A DNA stretch of 64,000 nucleotides from Cynocephalus volans (GCF_027409185.1 NC_084469.1:39112793-39176792); one strand, 5' to 3'; counted from the first letter of the stretch, positions 46,291 through 56,815 are shown. Notes: a model not told the origin generated them from the letters alone. Made by a program: numbers and translations.

Positions 46291-47000
46291 TCTCTCATGT
46301 GACCGCTCCTGGCGGCCGTCCCCTTAAATGCTTCCCTTCCTCAACCCCACCAGGCTCTTTCTTCTGGTGCAATGGAACCCTCTCTACCTCCATCCTGCCT
46401 AATCTTACTGCCCCATGCCTTCTTGTCACCATCGTCCCTCAACTCACTCTGTACACCAGTTCAGAACTGTTCCATCTTCTTCATCCCCCCTCAAGGCAAA
46501 AAAGGGCTGCCTTCCTCCCGATCATGGTCGGTATTTCCCTAACAACATCAGCGGTCAGAGCTGGCCTGTCGGGAGGAGCCTTAGGACACAGTTTATAGGC
46601 GGTCGAAGACATCAATGCTAAACTTGAAGGGGCTCTGACCTCCACTGCCGAATCTCTTTCCTCTCTACAGAGACAGATCACCTCTTTAGCTCAGGTCACC
46701 CTCCAAAACCGCAGAGCACTAGACCTCCTCACAACAGAAAAAGGAGGTACTTGCATCTTCCTTAGGGAAGAATGCTGTTATTATATCAATGAATCTGGTC
46801 TAGAAGAAACAAACATCATCAAACTCACCAACTTGGCTTCCAGCCTACGAACCACATCCAGTTCTTAATCCCTGTCCTAACTTGGATTTGGCCCACTTTG
46901 GGACCTCTAATCATTATCCTCATAACCTGCCTTTTCTTGCCCTGTATCATTAGGTTTCTTCAAACCCAAGTGGGAAAAATCTCTAATCAGGCCTTTAACC
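46291..47000 (+). pseudogene. env: ERV env remnant (end of SU and TM)
   Basis: The frame 46,299-46,598 holds the last part of the surface unit, a basic RQKR cleavage-type site at 46,494-46,505 and a hydrophobic fusion-peptide-like start. A TAG (46,596-46,598) breaks it. The same frame goes on through the TM ectodomain with the conserved class I segment starting LQNRRALDLL at 46,701 and a CX6CC motif (Cys codons at 46,752, 46,773 and 46,776). More stops follow in the membrane-anchor region. Most of SU, including any receptor-binding part, is gone. It cannot make an envelope. Confidence 0.9.
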
Positions 47001-47366
47001 AGCTTTTGCTTAGAAACTACCAGCTTCTAGGTACTGATGAACCCCCCGCCTCATCTCGTGAGCACCTCAGCTGATGCTGAAGAGACACCACCTTACAGAG
47101 GAAACGCATCCTACACGCCCTCGCCACCGACGCCTGGCTGCTCCCTCCAGTCTCCAACTACGAACAATGGAACCGGTGCATGTGCGACTTGTGGCTTCAA
47201 GGAACGTTTATGGACTTTTCCCCTTTTGAAATTACTTGTTTCTCTACCCTCCTTTGGGGTTTCTTAATGGGTATTTATGTACCTTCCTCCCTTTGCCCCC
47301 CCCCCACAATGCCCCAGTTCAGCAGGAAGTAGCTCGATGACTTCAACGTCCCCTTTCCTAAAACAA
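47001..47366 (+). other. ERV 3' non-coding region
   Basis: Between env and the polypurine tract. Small frames only; nothing recognised. Confidence 0.5.
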
Positions 47367-47380
47367 GAAAACGGGAGGAA
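47367..47380 (+). promoter_or_regulatory. Polypurine tract
   Basis: gaaaacgggaggaa sits directly before the 3' LTR, as required for plus-strand priming. Confidence 0.85.
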
Positions 47381-47589
47381 TGTAAGAACCCAAATGCCCC
47401 AAGGGATCACACCCTGATCACATAAGTCCTTCTCGGCCACACCCCATCATGGCGCTGGTTGCCCTCTAAGCAGGGATTGTATTTCAAGCCAATCAGCCTT
47501 CCCTAGAAGCCCTATATATATGCGTGTGTGCTGCCTAATAAACGAGCTCTCTCTGGTGGATCGTCAACTGGTGTCGACTCATCCTTTCA
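47381..47589 (+). repeat. ERV 3' LTR (209 bp)
   Basis: Same length and ends as the 5' LTR, followed by the target duplication ttaac at 47,590-47,594. About 12 substitutions from the 5' LTR, all of them transitions by my count. Confidence 0.95.
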
Positions 47590-47768
47590 TTAACTCTACC
47601 TTCTGAGCCTTAAAAAAACACTGATCTACTTTATGTTTCTACAGATTTGCCTATTTTGACCATGTCATATAAATGGAATCATAAAATAGTTATTTTTGAA
47701 ATTTTCTGTGTACAGATTATGTCATCTGTGAACAGAGATAATTTTACTTCTTCCTTTTTAAAAGAAAG

Positions 47769-48109
47769 TGAGCCGAGATGCGGGGTACCCCTCAAGCTTT
47801 ATTAAAGAAAGAAATCTGCTGGGCTGTGCTCAGAATGGAGGACAGCCTGGGGCTGCCCTGAAAATGGGGGACAGCACCAGTTGTGGGGGTGGTGGAGCTT
47901 ATACCGTGCGCCAAGGGCTGGCTGATACCATCACGGAGGGGCATTATGCTAATGTGGATCAGGGTGGAGAGCTGCGTCCTTGCAGAAGGAAAAGGGGTTT
48001 CTGTTTAAGTCAGGAGGCTTCTTGTACAGAGAAGGGGGAGGGGAGGGGAGGAGGTGGGCAGTGCCATGTTGTACTTTGGCTTGTCTAAAGTGGTGCTGGT
48101 TATGTTGCA
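47769..48109 (-). repeat. Solo LTR, second family, copy 1
   Basis: On minus it reads TGCAACATAACCAGC...CGGCTCA (341 bp), with a TATA-type box and an AATAAA-type signal (here 'attaaag'-region on minus). It matches the copy at 51,905-52,235 along its length. No internal viral sequence adjoins it. Confidence 0.8.
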
Positions 48110-48387
48110 GATCTATTACTTTTCAATCCAGATGCCTTTTGTTATTTTTTCTTGCCTAGTTGCCCTAGCTATAACTTTCAGGAAAAGACTAAGTAGAAAT
48201 GGCAAGAGTGGATGTCTTTGTCTTGTTTTCATTCTTTCTGATGGGAAAAGCATTCAGTCTCTCACCATTCACCCATAGCAGTGGGTTTTCTAGATGCCCT
48301 TTATTAGGTTGAAGAAGTTCCCTTCTGTTCATAGTTTGTTGAGTGTTTTTATCATGAAAAGGTGTTGGACTTTGTCAAATGCTCTTT

Positions 48388-48494
48388 CAATGTTTTGTTT
48401 GTTTGTTTGTTTGGTGGTTAGTATGGGATTCTGAACTGTGACCTTGGTGTTACATGGCTGCGCTCTAACCAACTGAGCTAACCAGCCAGCCCCT
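48388..48494 (-). mobile_element. tRNA-Ile-derived SINE
   Basis: Minus strand: gctggctggttagctcagttgg with an intact A box, a degenerate B box and a (CAAA)n tail (48,388-48,412). No clear target duplication. Confidence 0.85.
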
Positions 48495-49807
48495 CCATCC
48501 ATATTAAAAGAAAAAAACTCTTTTTTCTTCTACACTCACATTTCTGAAACCAAATATGTGGGTGTTCCCCTCACATTAAGCAACTCTCTGGACTTCAACT
48601 GGGTGTCCTGAAATTCACTTATGACACTAACTACTTGGAGTTAGCACAGACCCCACAGGTTAAGGGCTTAGTCCCACAGGACTGCCCCCAACTTTAGATG
48701 CCAGTTGCAAGTCCAGGCTGATCCTCATTACTTCTGACCAAGCTGCTGTAAACTGGGGGTTCCCACGATCCCCTCCTGGGGTTCTATAATGTGGTAGAGT
48801 GGCTCACGGAACTCAGGAAGGTACTATACTTACATTTTCTGGTTTAGTATAAAGGCCACAGCTCAGGAACAGCCAAGTAGAAGTGACGCATAGGAGACGG
48901 TATGTGGAAAAGGACTTGGAGCTTCTGTTCCCTCTTTAGGCAGGCCGCCCTCCCAGCACCTCCGTGTGTTCAGAGGAAGCTCTCCAAACCCATCACTTAA
49001 AGGTTCCCATGGAGGCTTCATTAATCATTGGCTACTGGTGATCAAGTCAATCTCCAGCTCCTCTCTTCTTCCCAGAGGTCAGGGTTGGGGCTGAAATTTC
49101 CAACCTCTAATCATAGGGTTGGTTTTAGTGACAAACTCTGAGTCACCTCATTAGCATAAACTCAAGGACAGTTGAAAAGGGCTTACTATGAATAACAAAA
49201 GACTTTCCTCTCACCCCACCACTCAGGAAATTCCAAGGATTTTAGGAGTTCTGTGCCAGAAACTGGGGATCCAGACTAAATATTTATTATATCACAATAT
49301 CACATGTGTCTATTGAGGTGATCATGTGCTTTTGTCTTTTACTCTATTAATATTATGTATTACCTTAATTGAATGTTGGATGTTAAACCAACCTGCATTG
49401 TGGGGATAAATCACATTTGATCATGGCGTATAACCATTGTTATATTTTGGTAGACTTCATTTGATATCATTTTGGGGGGGAAGATTCTTACATTGCTATT
49501 CGTAAGGAATATTGAGCTATTGTTGCCCCCCCATCCCCCATCATGCCTTTGTCTGATTTTGGAATCAGCATAATACTGATCTCACTGAACAAATTGGGAA
49601 GTGTTCCTTACTTCCTTACTCTTTTATTTTGGGGGAGAATTTGTGAAGAATTGGTATGAATTCTTAAATTATTTGATAGAATTCACCAGTGAAATAATCT
49701 TGTTCTGGACTTTCCTTTGTAGGAACTTTTTTGATCACTAATTCAATCTCTTTACCTATGATAGTTCTATTCATATTTACCATTTTGTCTTGTTTCAGTT
49801 TTCATAG

Positions 49808-50008
49808 TGTAAGAACCCAAATGCCCCAAGGGATCACACCCTGATCCTTCTCAGCCACACCCACCCCAAGCCCCATGCGGTATGCTAAGTAGGGATTGTA
49901 TTTTAAGCCAATCAGCCTTCCCTTAAAGCCCTATATATATGTGTGTGTGCTGCCTAATAAACGAGCTCTCTCCGGTGGATTGTCAACTGGTGTCGACTCG
50001 TCCTTTCA
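49808..50008 (+). repeat. Solo LTR of the 41.6 kb ERV family
   Basis: TGTAAGAACCC...CCTTTCA, 201 bp, flanked by the exact 5 bp duplication catag (49,803-49,807 and 50,009-50,013). Same TATA-like and AATAAA layout as the provirus LTRs, with a short internal deletion and replacement at about 49,847-49,885. Confidence 0.95.
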
Positions 50009-51904
50009 CATAGCATTTATCTTTCTAAGAACTTGTCTATTTTATTTAAATTACCTAATGCATTGGCATATGGTATTCATAGTATTTGCTTATAATCCAT
50101 CCTATTTTGGTAATGCCATTAGTGATGTTGCTTCTTTTATTCCTGACTTTAGTAGCTCAGATCTTTTCTTCTGTTCTTCTTAGTCTAGCTAAAGGTTTGG
50201 TAATTTTGTTGCATCTTCAAGGCACCAACTTTTGCATTTATTGATTTTCTGTATTGTTTTTCTAGTCTCTATTTTATTTATTTTTGCTCTAATCCTGATT
50301 ATGTCTTCTATCTGCTTGCTTTGATTTTATTTTGATCTTCTTTTTCTACTTCTTAAAGTGGAGGCTTAACATATTGATTTGAAGTCTTTCTTCTTAATTA
50401 ACATAGGCATTTGCAGTTATAATTTCTCTCTAAGCCTGCTTTAGTTATATCCCATACATTTTGGTATGTTGTGTTTTTGTTTTTATCTATCCCAGACTAT
50501 TTTCTAATTTTCATCATGCTTTCTTCTTTGACCCATTAGTCATTTCATAGTGTGTTGTTTATTTTCCATGTATTTGTGAATTTTCCAAGTTTCCTTATGT
50601 TATTGATGTCTAATTTCATTTTGCTGTCATCAGAGAATATGATTTACATGATTTCACTCTTTTTAAATTTCATGAAGCTTGTTTTATAACCCGCCATATG
50701 ATTTGTCTTGAAATAGGGTCTATGTGCACTTGAGAAGAATATGGATTCTGCTGTTGCTGGGTGGAGTGTTCTACAGATGTAAATTGGGTCTGGTTGTTTT
50801 ATGGTGTTTTTCAAGTCTTCTATAATCTTGTGGATCTTCCACCTATTTTTTCTTTCCTTTGTTGAAAGTGGGATATTGAAGTCTTAAGCAATGATTGTTG
50901 AATTGCCTATTTTTCCCTTCAGTTCTATCAGGTTTTACTTAACGTATTTTGGGGCTCTGATGGGTGCATTATATGTTTATAAATGGGTATATTTTCCTGT
51001 TGGATTGATGCTTTTATTATTATAAAATATTGTTTTATTTCTAGCATAAGTCTTTTTTTAAGTCTTCATTGTCTGTTACTAGAATAACCACTCCAGCTGT
51101 CTTGTAGTTTCTATAGGGTAGTATATCTTTTTTCATTCTTTTACTTTCAAACTATTTGTATCTTTAAGTGTAAAGTGTGTCTCCTGTAGTTGGATTATAT
51201 AGTTGGATTCTATTTTTTCTTTTTTATGTAGTCTGACAATCTTTGTTTCTTGATTTAATTGTTTAATCTATTTTCTTGTACTCATATTAATATGGTTTGA
51301 TTTATGTCTGATTTTTTTATATATGTCTTGTCTTTTTTCTTTCTCTGCTTCTCCTTTACTGCTTTTCTATTGTAACTTTTTAATTTCTTTAATGATTTTT
51401 TAAGTCTATATTTTTGGAGAGTTTTTAATTTTGAATATTTGGCAGCTCGCCTGTATGCAGGATTGAACCCCGACATATTTTCTTAATGGTTGCTCTAGGA
51501 CTTCAACGTACTTCTTAACTTATCAGAACCTACTTCAGAATTGTACTATCTTAATTCCAGTGAGAAATAAAAACATCACACCTGTGTAGTTCTACTCTCT
51601 GCCCACTGCTTTTCATGCTATTGTTAAATATATTACATTTACATATGCTACAAACCCATAAATACATTGTCATACTTAATGCTTTCTCTAATGTATGTGT
51701 TCTAAAGATGCTAAGAGAACAAAACAGAGCAAATATGTATTTATAGAGCTTATTATATTAACTTTCTTATTTACCATTTCTGGTTCTCTTCATTTCTTAC
51801 TATGAATTCAAGTTACCATCTGGTATCATTTTCTTACTTCAATGTAACTTTGTTACCACTCACTTTTTTTGTACTTTTATTGTCAAATATATTACTAATA
51901 GATC

Positions 51905-52235
51905 TGCAACATAACCAGCACCACTTTAGACAAGCCCAAGTACAACAGGGCACCACCCACCTCTTCCCCTCCCCCCTTTACGAGATGCCTCCTGACTTAA
52001 ACAGAAACCCCTTTTGCTTCTGCAAGGATGCAGCTCTCCACCCTGATCCACATTAGCATAATGCCCCTCCTTGATGGTATCAGCCAGCTCTTGGCACACT
52101 ATATAAGCTCTACCACCCCCACACCTGGTGCTGTCCCCTTTTCAGGGCAGCCCCGGGCTGTCCTCCATTTTGAGTACAGCCCAGGAGATTTTCTTTCTTT
52201 AATAAAGCTTGAATGGTACCTGGCATCTTGGCTCA
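51905..52235 (+). repeat. Solo LTR, second family, copy 2
   Basis: TGCAACATAACCAGC...TTGGCTCA, 331 bp, with tatataagct at about 52,101 and AATAAA at about 52,201. Inverted relative to copy 1 at 47,769-48,109. Both copies share bases just outside these ends (see findings). Confidence 0.8.
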
Positions 52236-52272
52236 CTTTTTTTCAATTATATTTTTATATGTTATAGGCCTG

Positions 52273-52276
<4 letters not shown>

Positions 52277-52320
<44 letters not shown>
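52277..52320. repeat. (CA)n microsatellite
   Basis: Pure CA tract of about 44 bp in L1-derived sequence. Confidence 0.95.
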
Positions 52321-52322
<2 letters not shown>

Positions 52323-52825
52323 GTTATGCGATTGTTTTTAAGTCAGTTAAGAGAAGAAAAGAGAAGAAATATACACTTATGAATGCTGTATTATGTATCT
52401 ACCTACATATTGACTTTCAACAGAGCTTTTTTTTTCCTCTTGTGAATTTTAATTACTGTCTAATGTCATTTGCTCTCAGCCTGAAGAACTTCCTTTATGA
52501 TTTCTTATAAGGTGGGCCTGCTAGCAATAAATTCTTTCAGTTTTTGTTTATCTTGAAATGTTTTAATCTCTCCCTTGTTTTTGAAACCTAGCTTTGCTGG
52601 ATATAATACTCTTAGTTGACAGTTTCTTTTTTCAGCACTTTGAATCTGACCAGCTCACAGCCTTCTGGTCTCTGTTGTTTCTGATTAGAAGTCAGCTGTA
52701 AATCTTATTGGTATTCCTTAGTATGCAAGAAATTATTTTTCTCTTGCTGCTTTCAAAATTTTCTCTTTGATTTTCAATGTGTTGACTATGATGTATCTGG
52801 GTATGAATCTCTCTGTGTTTATCCT

Positions 52826-53250
52826 TGCTGTGGACTGAATATCTCCCAGAAACTCATTGAAGCTTGATCCCCACTGTAACAGTGTTAACAGGGTGGGAAA
52901 TTAGACTGTGGCAGTGTTGAAAGGTGGAGCCTTTAAGATGTGACTGTACCCTGAGAACTATGCCCTCATCAATGGATTGATCCATTCATGGATTGATGGG
53001 TTAATGGTTTAGTGGGTTGGCCCTTGTGGCTTTATAAGAAGAGCAAGTGAGCACGTTAAGTAGTTCTTGCCATTCTTGCCATGTGATTGCCTGTGTCACC
53101 ACAGGACTCCGAGAAGAAGGCCCTTACCAGATATACCCCCTGTACTGTGGACTTTCCAGCCTCCAAAACTGCAAGAAATAAATTTCATTTTCTTATGAAC
53201 TACCCAGATTCAGTAATTCTGTTATAAGCAACAGAAAACAAGCTAATACA
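52826..53250 (+). repeat. MaLR LTR, plus strand
   Basis: About 425 bp MST-like LTR starting tgctgtggactgaat and ending 'caacagaaaacaagctaata'. It holds an aataaa near 53,178 followed by the conserved 'ttatgaactaccca'. The host L1 sequence resumes on both sides, with a possible short duplication a(t/a)cct. Confidence 0.85.
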
Positions 53251-53610
53251 AACCTACTTGGAATTTGGTGAGCTTCTTGTATGCATAAATTAATTTAAAA
53301 ATAAATCATATTTAAGAATATTTTAACCATTATTTTTTCAAATATTTATCTGTTTCTTTCACTGTCTTGTTTCCTTCTGGTACTGTCATTATGCATATGT
53401 TGGTGTGTATAATGTATTTCTCTGAGCCTCTTTATTTTTCCTCATCCTCTTTTTCTCTCTGTTGGTTGATTCTTTCTTCTGCCACCCGAAATCTATAGTT
53501 AAGCCTCTCTAGTAAGTTTTTCATTTGTTATTATATTTTTCAATTCTAAAATTCCATTTGGTTCTTTTTATAATTTCTGTCTTTATTGATATTTTCTCTC
53601 TCTCTTGTTA

Positions 53611-53707
53611 TTATTATTTTTTTTTTGGCAGCTTGTATAGGGATCAAAACCCGTGACACTGGTGTTATTAGCACCATGCTCTACTGAGCAAGCCAACCGG
53701 CCAGCCC
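53611..53707 (-). mobile_element. tRNA-Ile-derived SINE
   Basis: Minus strand: gggctggccggttggcttgct, 'gtgctaataacacc', a B box in 'cgggttttgatccc' and a poly(A) tail. A short tattgatatt-type repeat on both sides may be the target duplication. Confidence 0.85.
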
Positions 53708-54071
53708 TATCTATATTGATATTCTCTATTTAATGTGGCTTTGCCATCATGTCTTTTAATCTTTTAAATCTTGTTTTCTATAGTTCTTTGAACATATTTA
53801 TAATAGTTGCTTTGAAGTCTTTCTCTACCAAGTCAATATTTGAACCCCCTTAAAGACAGTTTCTGTGTCTGCTTTTATTTCTGTGTATGGGTTATAATTG
53901 CTTATTTCTTTGCAAATCTTGTCTTTTTTGCAGAAAACTAGGCATTTCAATAACATTGTAGGAACTCTGAACACTGATTGTCCCCCCAACCCCTGTGGGG
54001 GAGGGGAGGGCTTTGTGGTATTGTTGTTTGCTTATTTGATAGTTTATTTGTTTAGTGACTTGGTTGGACTA

Positions 54072-54267
54072 TGTTTTAGACCATTTTGTGTTGCTATAAC
54101 AGAAATACCTGAGACTGGGTAATTTATAAGGAAAAGAGGTTTATTTGGCTTACAATTCTGGGACAGCTGCATCTGGCACGGGCCTCAGACTGCTTCTGCT
54201 CATGGCAGAAAGTGGCAAGCAGCTGGCAGGTACAAGCAGATCACATGGTGAGAGGAAACAAGAGAGA

Positions 54268-54333
<66 letters not shown>

Positions 54334-54540
54334 GCACGCACCAGGGTCTTTTTAAGCAACGAGCTTTCGTGGGAACTAATAGAGCGAGAACTCACTCATT
54401 AATGCCCCCTCCCCCAGGGAGAGCATTAATCCATTCATGAGGGATCCACCCCCATGACTCAATCAGTTTCCAACACTACCACATTGGAGATCAAATTTCC
54501 ACATGAATTTTGGAGGGGACAACACATCCAAACTCCATCA
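54072..54540 (-). repeat. MaLR 3' LTR with (GA)n expansion
   Basis: Minus strand TGATGGAGTTTGGATG at the 5' end and the standard 'ctgttatagcaacacaaaa' close. 469 bp including about 60 bp of GA repeat at 54,270-54,330. Confidence 0.9.
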
Positions 54541-54932
54541 TTCTACCCCTGGCCCCCCAAAACTCATGTCCCTCTCACATACAAAATACAATCATTCTAT
54601 ACCAACAGTCCCAAAAGTCTTAGCTTGCTCCAGCACCAACTTAAAAGTCCAAAGTCCAAAGTCTCATCTGAGACCAAAAGCAAAAGTTCTTCCAGCTGTG
54701 AACCCGAAAAACAAAACCAAATTTATCTACTGCCAAGACACAATAGTGGAACAGACATTGGGTATACATTCCCATTCCAAAAGGGAGGAATAGGCCAAAA
54801 GAAAGGAAAAACAGGCTCCAAACAAGTCCAAAACCCAGCAGGGCAGACATTATGTCTTAAAGCTCCAAAATGATGTTCTTTGACTCCAAGTGCTGCATAC
54901 TGGGCACAATTGGGCATCTGGGCCCCAAAGCA

Positions 54933-56066
54933 TCAGGCAGCATCATTTCCACAGCTCTGCCAGATGGTGCCTGCAACTTTTCCAGGCCAGTGTTCCACTC
55001 TGGTAGCTCCATAAGTCTGGGGTCTCCATGGTGGTCTCGCTGCCTTGGCTCTACTAGACATTTCCCTGGTGGGGACTCCCTGTGGGGGCTCCAACCCCAC
55101 TTTCCTGCTAGGCATTGGTCTAGTAGATGGCCTCAGCAGTTGCTCCGCCCCTGTGGCAGGTCTCTGCCTGGGCTGCCAGGCTTTTCCATACATCCTCTGG
55201 AATCTGGGTGGAGGATACCATGATTCCATTGCTCTCACATCCTGCCGGCCAGCAGACTTAACACAACATGGATGCCACCGAGGTTTTGGGCTTCTACTCT
55301 CCAGGGATGCTGAATGAACCACACTTTGGGCCACTCCAACTGGAGCCACTGGGATGCAGGGAGCAGGATCCCGAGGGCAGCTGTGCCCCAGTTCTGTCCT
55401 CTGGGACAACTCAGTCCTTCTAGGCCTCAGGGCCTGTGATGGGTGGGGCACCCTTCCAGACTTCTCAAATGCCTTTAGGGCATTTTTTCCATTGTCCTGG
55501 TTCTTAGCATCTGGCCGCCTCCCCGCCAAAGTAATGTCTTTAGCAAACAGTTTATCAGCTTCACCATTGCATTTTTCTCCTGCTCTCTGCTTCTTTACCT
55601 CACGGCCAGGCTGCAAATTTTCCAAACCTTTACGCTCTGCTTCCCTTTTGAATTCTGGCTTTACATCATGATTTTGCTGCCGTAACTCAAGATAGGCTCT
55701 TAAAAACAACCATGCAGCGTCCTTACTGCTTTGCTGCTTAGAAATTTCTTTGGCCAAATGCTCTGGTTCACAACTCTTAAGTTCCAACTTCCACAAAGTC
55801 CAAGGGCATGGACACAATGCAGCTAAGTTCCTTGCTATAGTGTAGCAAGGGTTATCTTTTGTCCAATTCCCAATAAGTTCCTCATTTCTATCTGAGACCT
55901 CATCATCCGCATGGCCTTTACTGTCCACATTTCTATCAGCATTCTGCTCGCCACCATGTAAGTCTCTAAGACATTCCAAACTTTCCCTCATCTTTTTCTC
56001 TTCTTCTAAGTCCTCCAAACTCCTCCAACTTTTGCCCATTACACAGTTCCAAAGCTGCATCCACAT
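54933..56066 (-). CDS. MaLR internal Gag-like open frame
   Basis: An open frame runs on minus from the PBS region to 54,933. The first ATG is at 56,066, giving about 377 codons. The product is charged and Glu/Lys-rich in its first half (an acidic EDLEEEKKMRE stretch), then Pro/Arg-rich. It sits exactly where MaLR elements of the THE1/MST kind carry a Gag-like ORF. Those copies are usually full of stops, so an open frame of this size is notable. Without pol or env, such elements are moved by ERVL proteins. I see no clear zinc knuckle. It may be a surviving neutral frame and not an expressed gene. Confidence 0.55.
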   Translation of the reverse strand: MWMQLWNCVMGKSWRSLEDLEEEKKMRESLECLRDLHGGEQNADRNVDSKGHADDEVSDRNEELIGNWTKDNPCYTIARNLAALCPCPWTLWKLELKSCEPEHLAKEISKQQSSKDAAWLFLRAYLELRQQNHDVKPEFKREAERKGLENLQPGREVKKQRAGEKCNGEADKLFAKDITLAGRRPDAKNQDNGKNALKAFEKSGRVPHPSQALRPRRTELSQRTELGHSCPRDPAPCIPVAPVGVAQSVVHSASLESRSPKPRWHPCCVKSAGRQDVRAMESWYPPPRFQRMYGKAWQPRQRPATGAEQLLRPSTRPMPSRKVGLEPPQGVPTREMSSRAKAARPPWRPQTYGATRVEHWPGKVAGTIWQSCGNDAA

Positions 56067-56654
56067 TTTCAGGTATCTGTATAGGAACACCCCACTCCAT
56101 GGTACCAATTTTCTGTTTTAGTCCGTTTTATGTTGCTATAACAGAAACACCTCTGTCTATAGTTATTTCCCCTTTTATATTGTCTATTGTGTTTATTTAC
56201 AACTTCTTTTTGTCCCTTGACCACTCTTTTCAAAATTCTCTCTTATTAACCACTTCCATGAATCAAATTTCTGTTTTGTTAATCATCTATAATATTTTTG
56301 GTCCTAAACTTTGTTGACAAATATCTTTATGATTTCCATTCTGCTTGTTTCTTTAAAGTTTTCTCCCATCATCCACCATTAACACCCAGGCAGTGAGTTC
56401 ATCATAATCTTTCATACATGGACAAATTTTGATATATGTTCCCCGTTGAAGAGAACCACAGATGTTTTAGAACACTGAGTTGTAAGAGTGCTCAGAGATC
56501 ATCTATTCCATTGGAGGCAAGTATTTGATGCTCTTATTCTAAATGCATTGTTCACATTCATTTCCCCCGCCACTGAGGTCAAAAGCATCCCTGGTACTCC
56601 CAACACACAGTTGGAGACAGTCCTGCAGGTGAGGATTCCTTGCCACCCATGATT

Positions 56655-56815
56655 CTTTTTCCTTCTTAAAGTGTGGTTCATGTCGAAATCACCTGGGAAC
56701 TTGTTAGAAATGCAGAATCATGAGACCCACCCAGACCTACCAAATGAGAAGCTGCATTTTAACAACATCTTTAGATGAATCATTTGCCCATTAAAACTTG
56801 AGAAACACTTGGTCT
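56655..56815 (-). repeat. MER5-type hAT transposon remnant
   Basis: 'aaatcacctgggaacttgtt' then 'agaaatgcagaatc' and 'cccagacctac' match the non-autonomous DNA transposon MER5A/B in reverse. Confidence 0.8.

Larger units (their letters stand above)
41588..47589 (+). mobile_element. Class I endogenous retrovirus (HERV-F/H-like), degraded provirus
   Basis: A 6,002 bp provirus bounded by 209 bp LTRs and the 5 bp target duplication ttaac (41,583-41,587 and 47,590-47,594). Order: LTR, tRNA-Phe-type PBS, leader, gag, pro, pol (RT remnant, RNase H, integrase), env remnant, polypurine tract, LTR. The PBS and two Cys-His boxes put it near the HERV-F/H groups. It is defective: gag is frameshifted, RT lacks its catalytic centre, pol and env carry stops and large deletions. 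No gene can give a full product. Confidence 0.95.
54072..56152 (-). mobile_element. ERVL-MaLR (MST-like) element with internal region
   Basis: On minus: about 36 bp of the end of a 5' LTR (56,117-56,152), a PBS-like tggtaccatggagtgg (about 56,107-56,092, tRNA-Leu-like as in MaLRs), an internal region, a purine-rich tract before 54,541, and a complete 3' LTR (54,540-54,072) that contains a (GA)n expansion. No target duplication, which fits loss of most of the 5' LTR. Confidence 0.85.
47595..56400 (-). mobile_element. Minus-strand L1 host landscape with nested insertions
   Basis: Between the named insertions the sequence is L1 ORF2/3' region in reverse complement, for example 47,600-47,760, 48,110-48,385, 49,310-49,800, 50,015-51,900, 52,240-52,825, 53,255-53,600, 53,710-54,071 and 56,153-56,330. 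Frames are broken. Because the ages differ, this may be more than one L1. Bases 48,500-49,310 are not obviously L1 and hold nothing I can name. Confidence 0.7.

Noticed and set aside
46299..46598. Intact ERV envelope gene
   Set aside because: Only the end of SU and part of TM remain, with in-frame stops and a large deletion.
51432..51475. Further tRNA-Ile SINE
   Set aside because: Only about 40 bp resemble the SINE 3' part (minus strand). Too short to call.
54145..54395. Ser/Leu or Arg/Glu repeat protein
   Set aside because: Translation of a (GA)n expansion inside a MaLR LTR.
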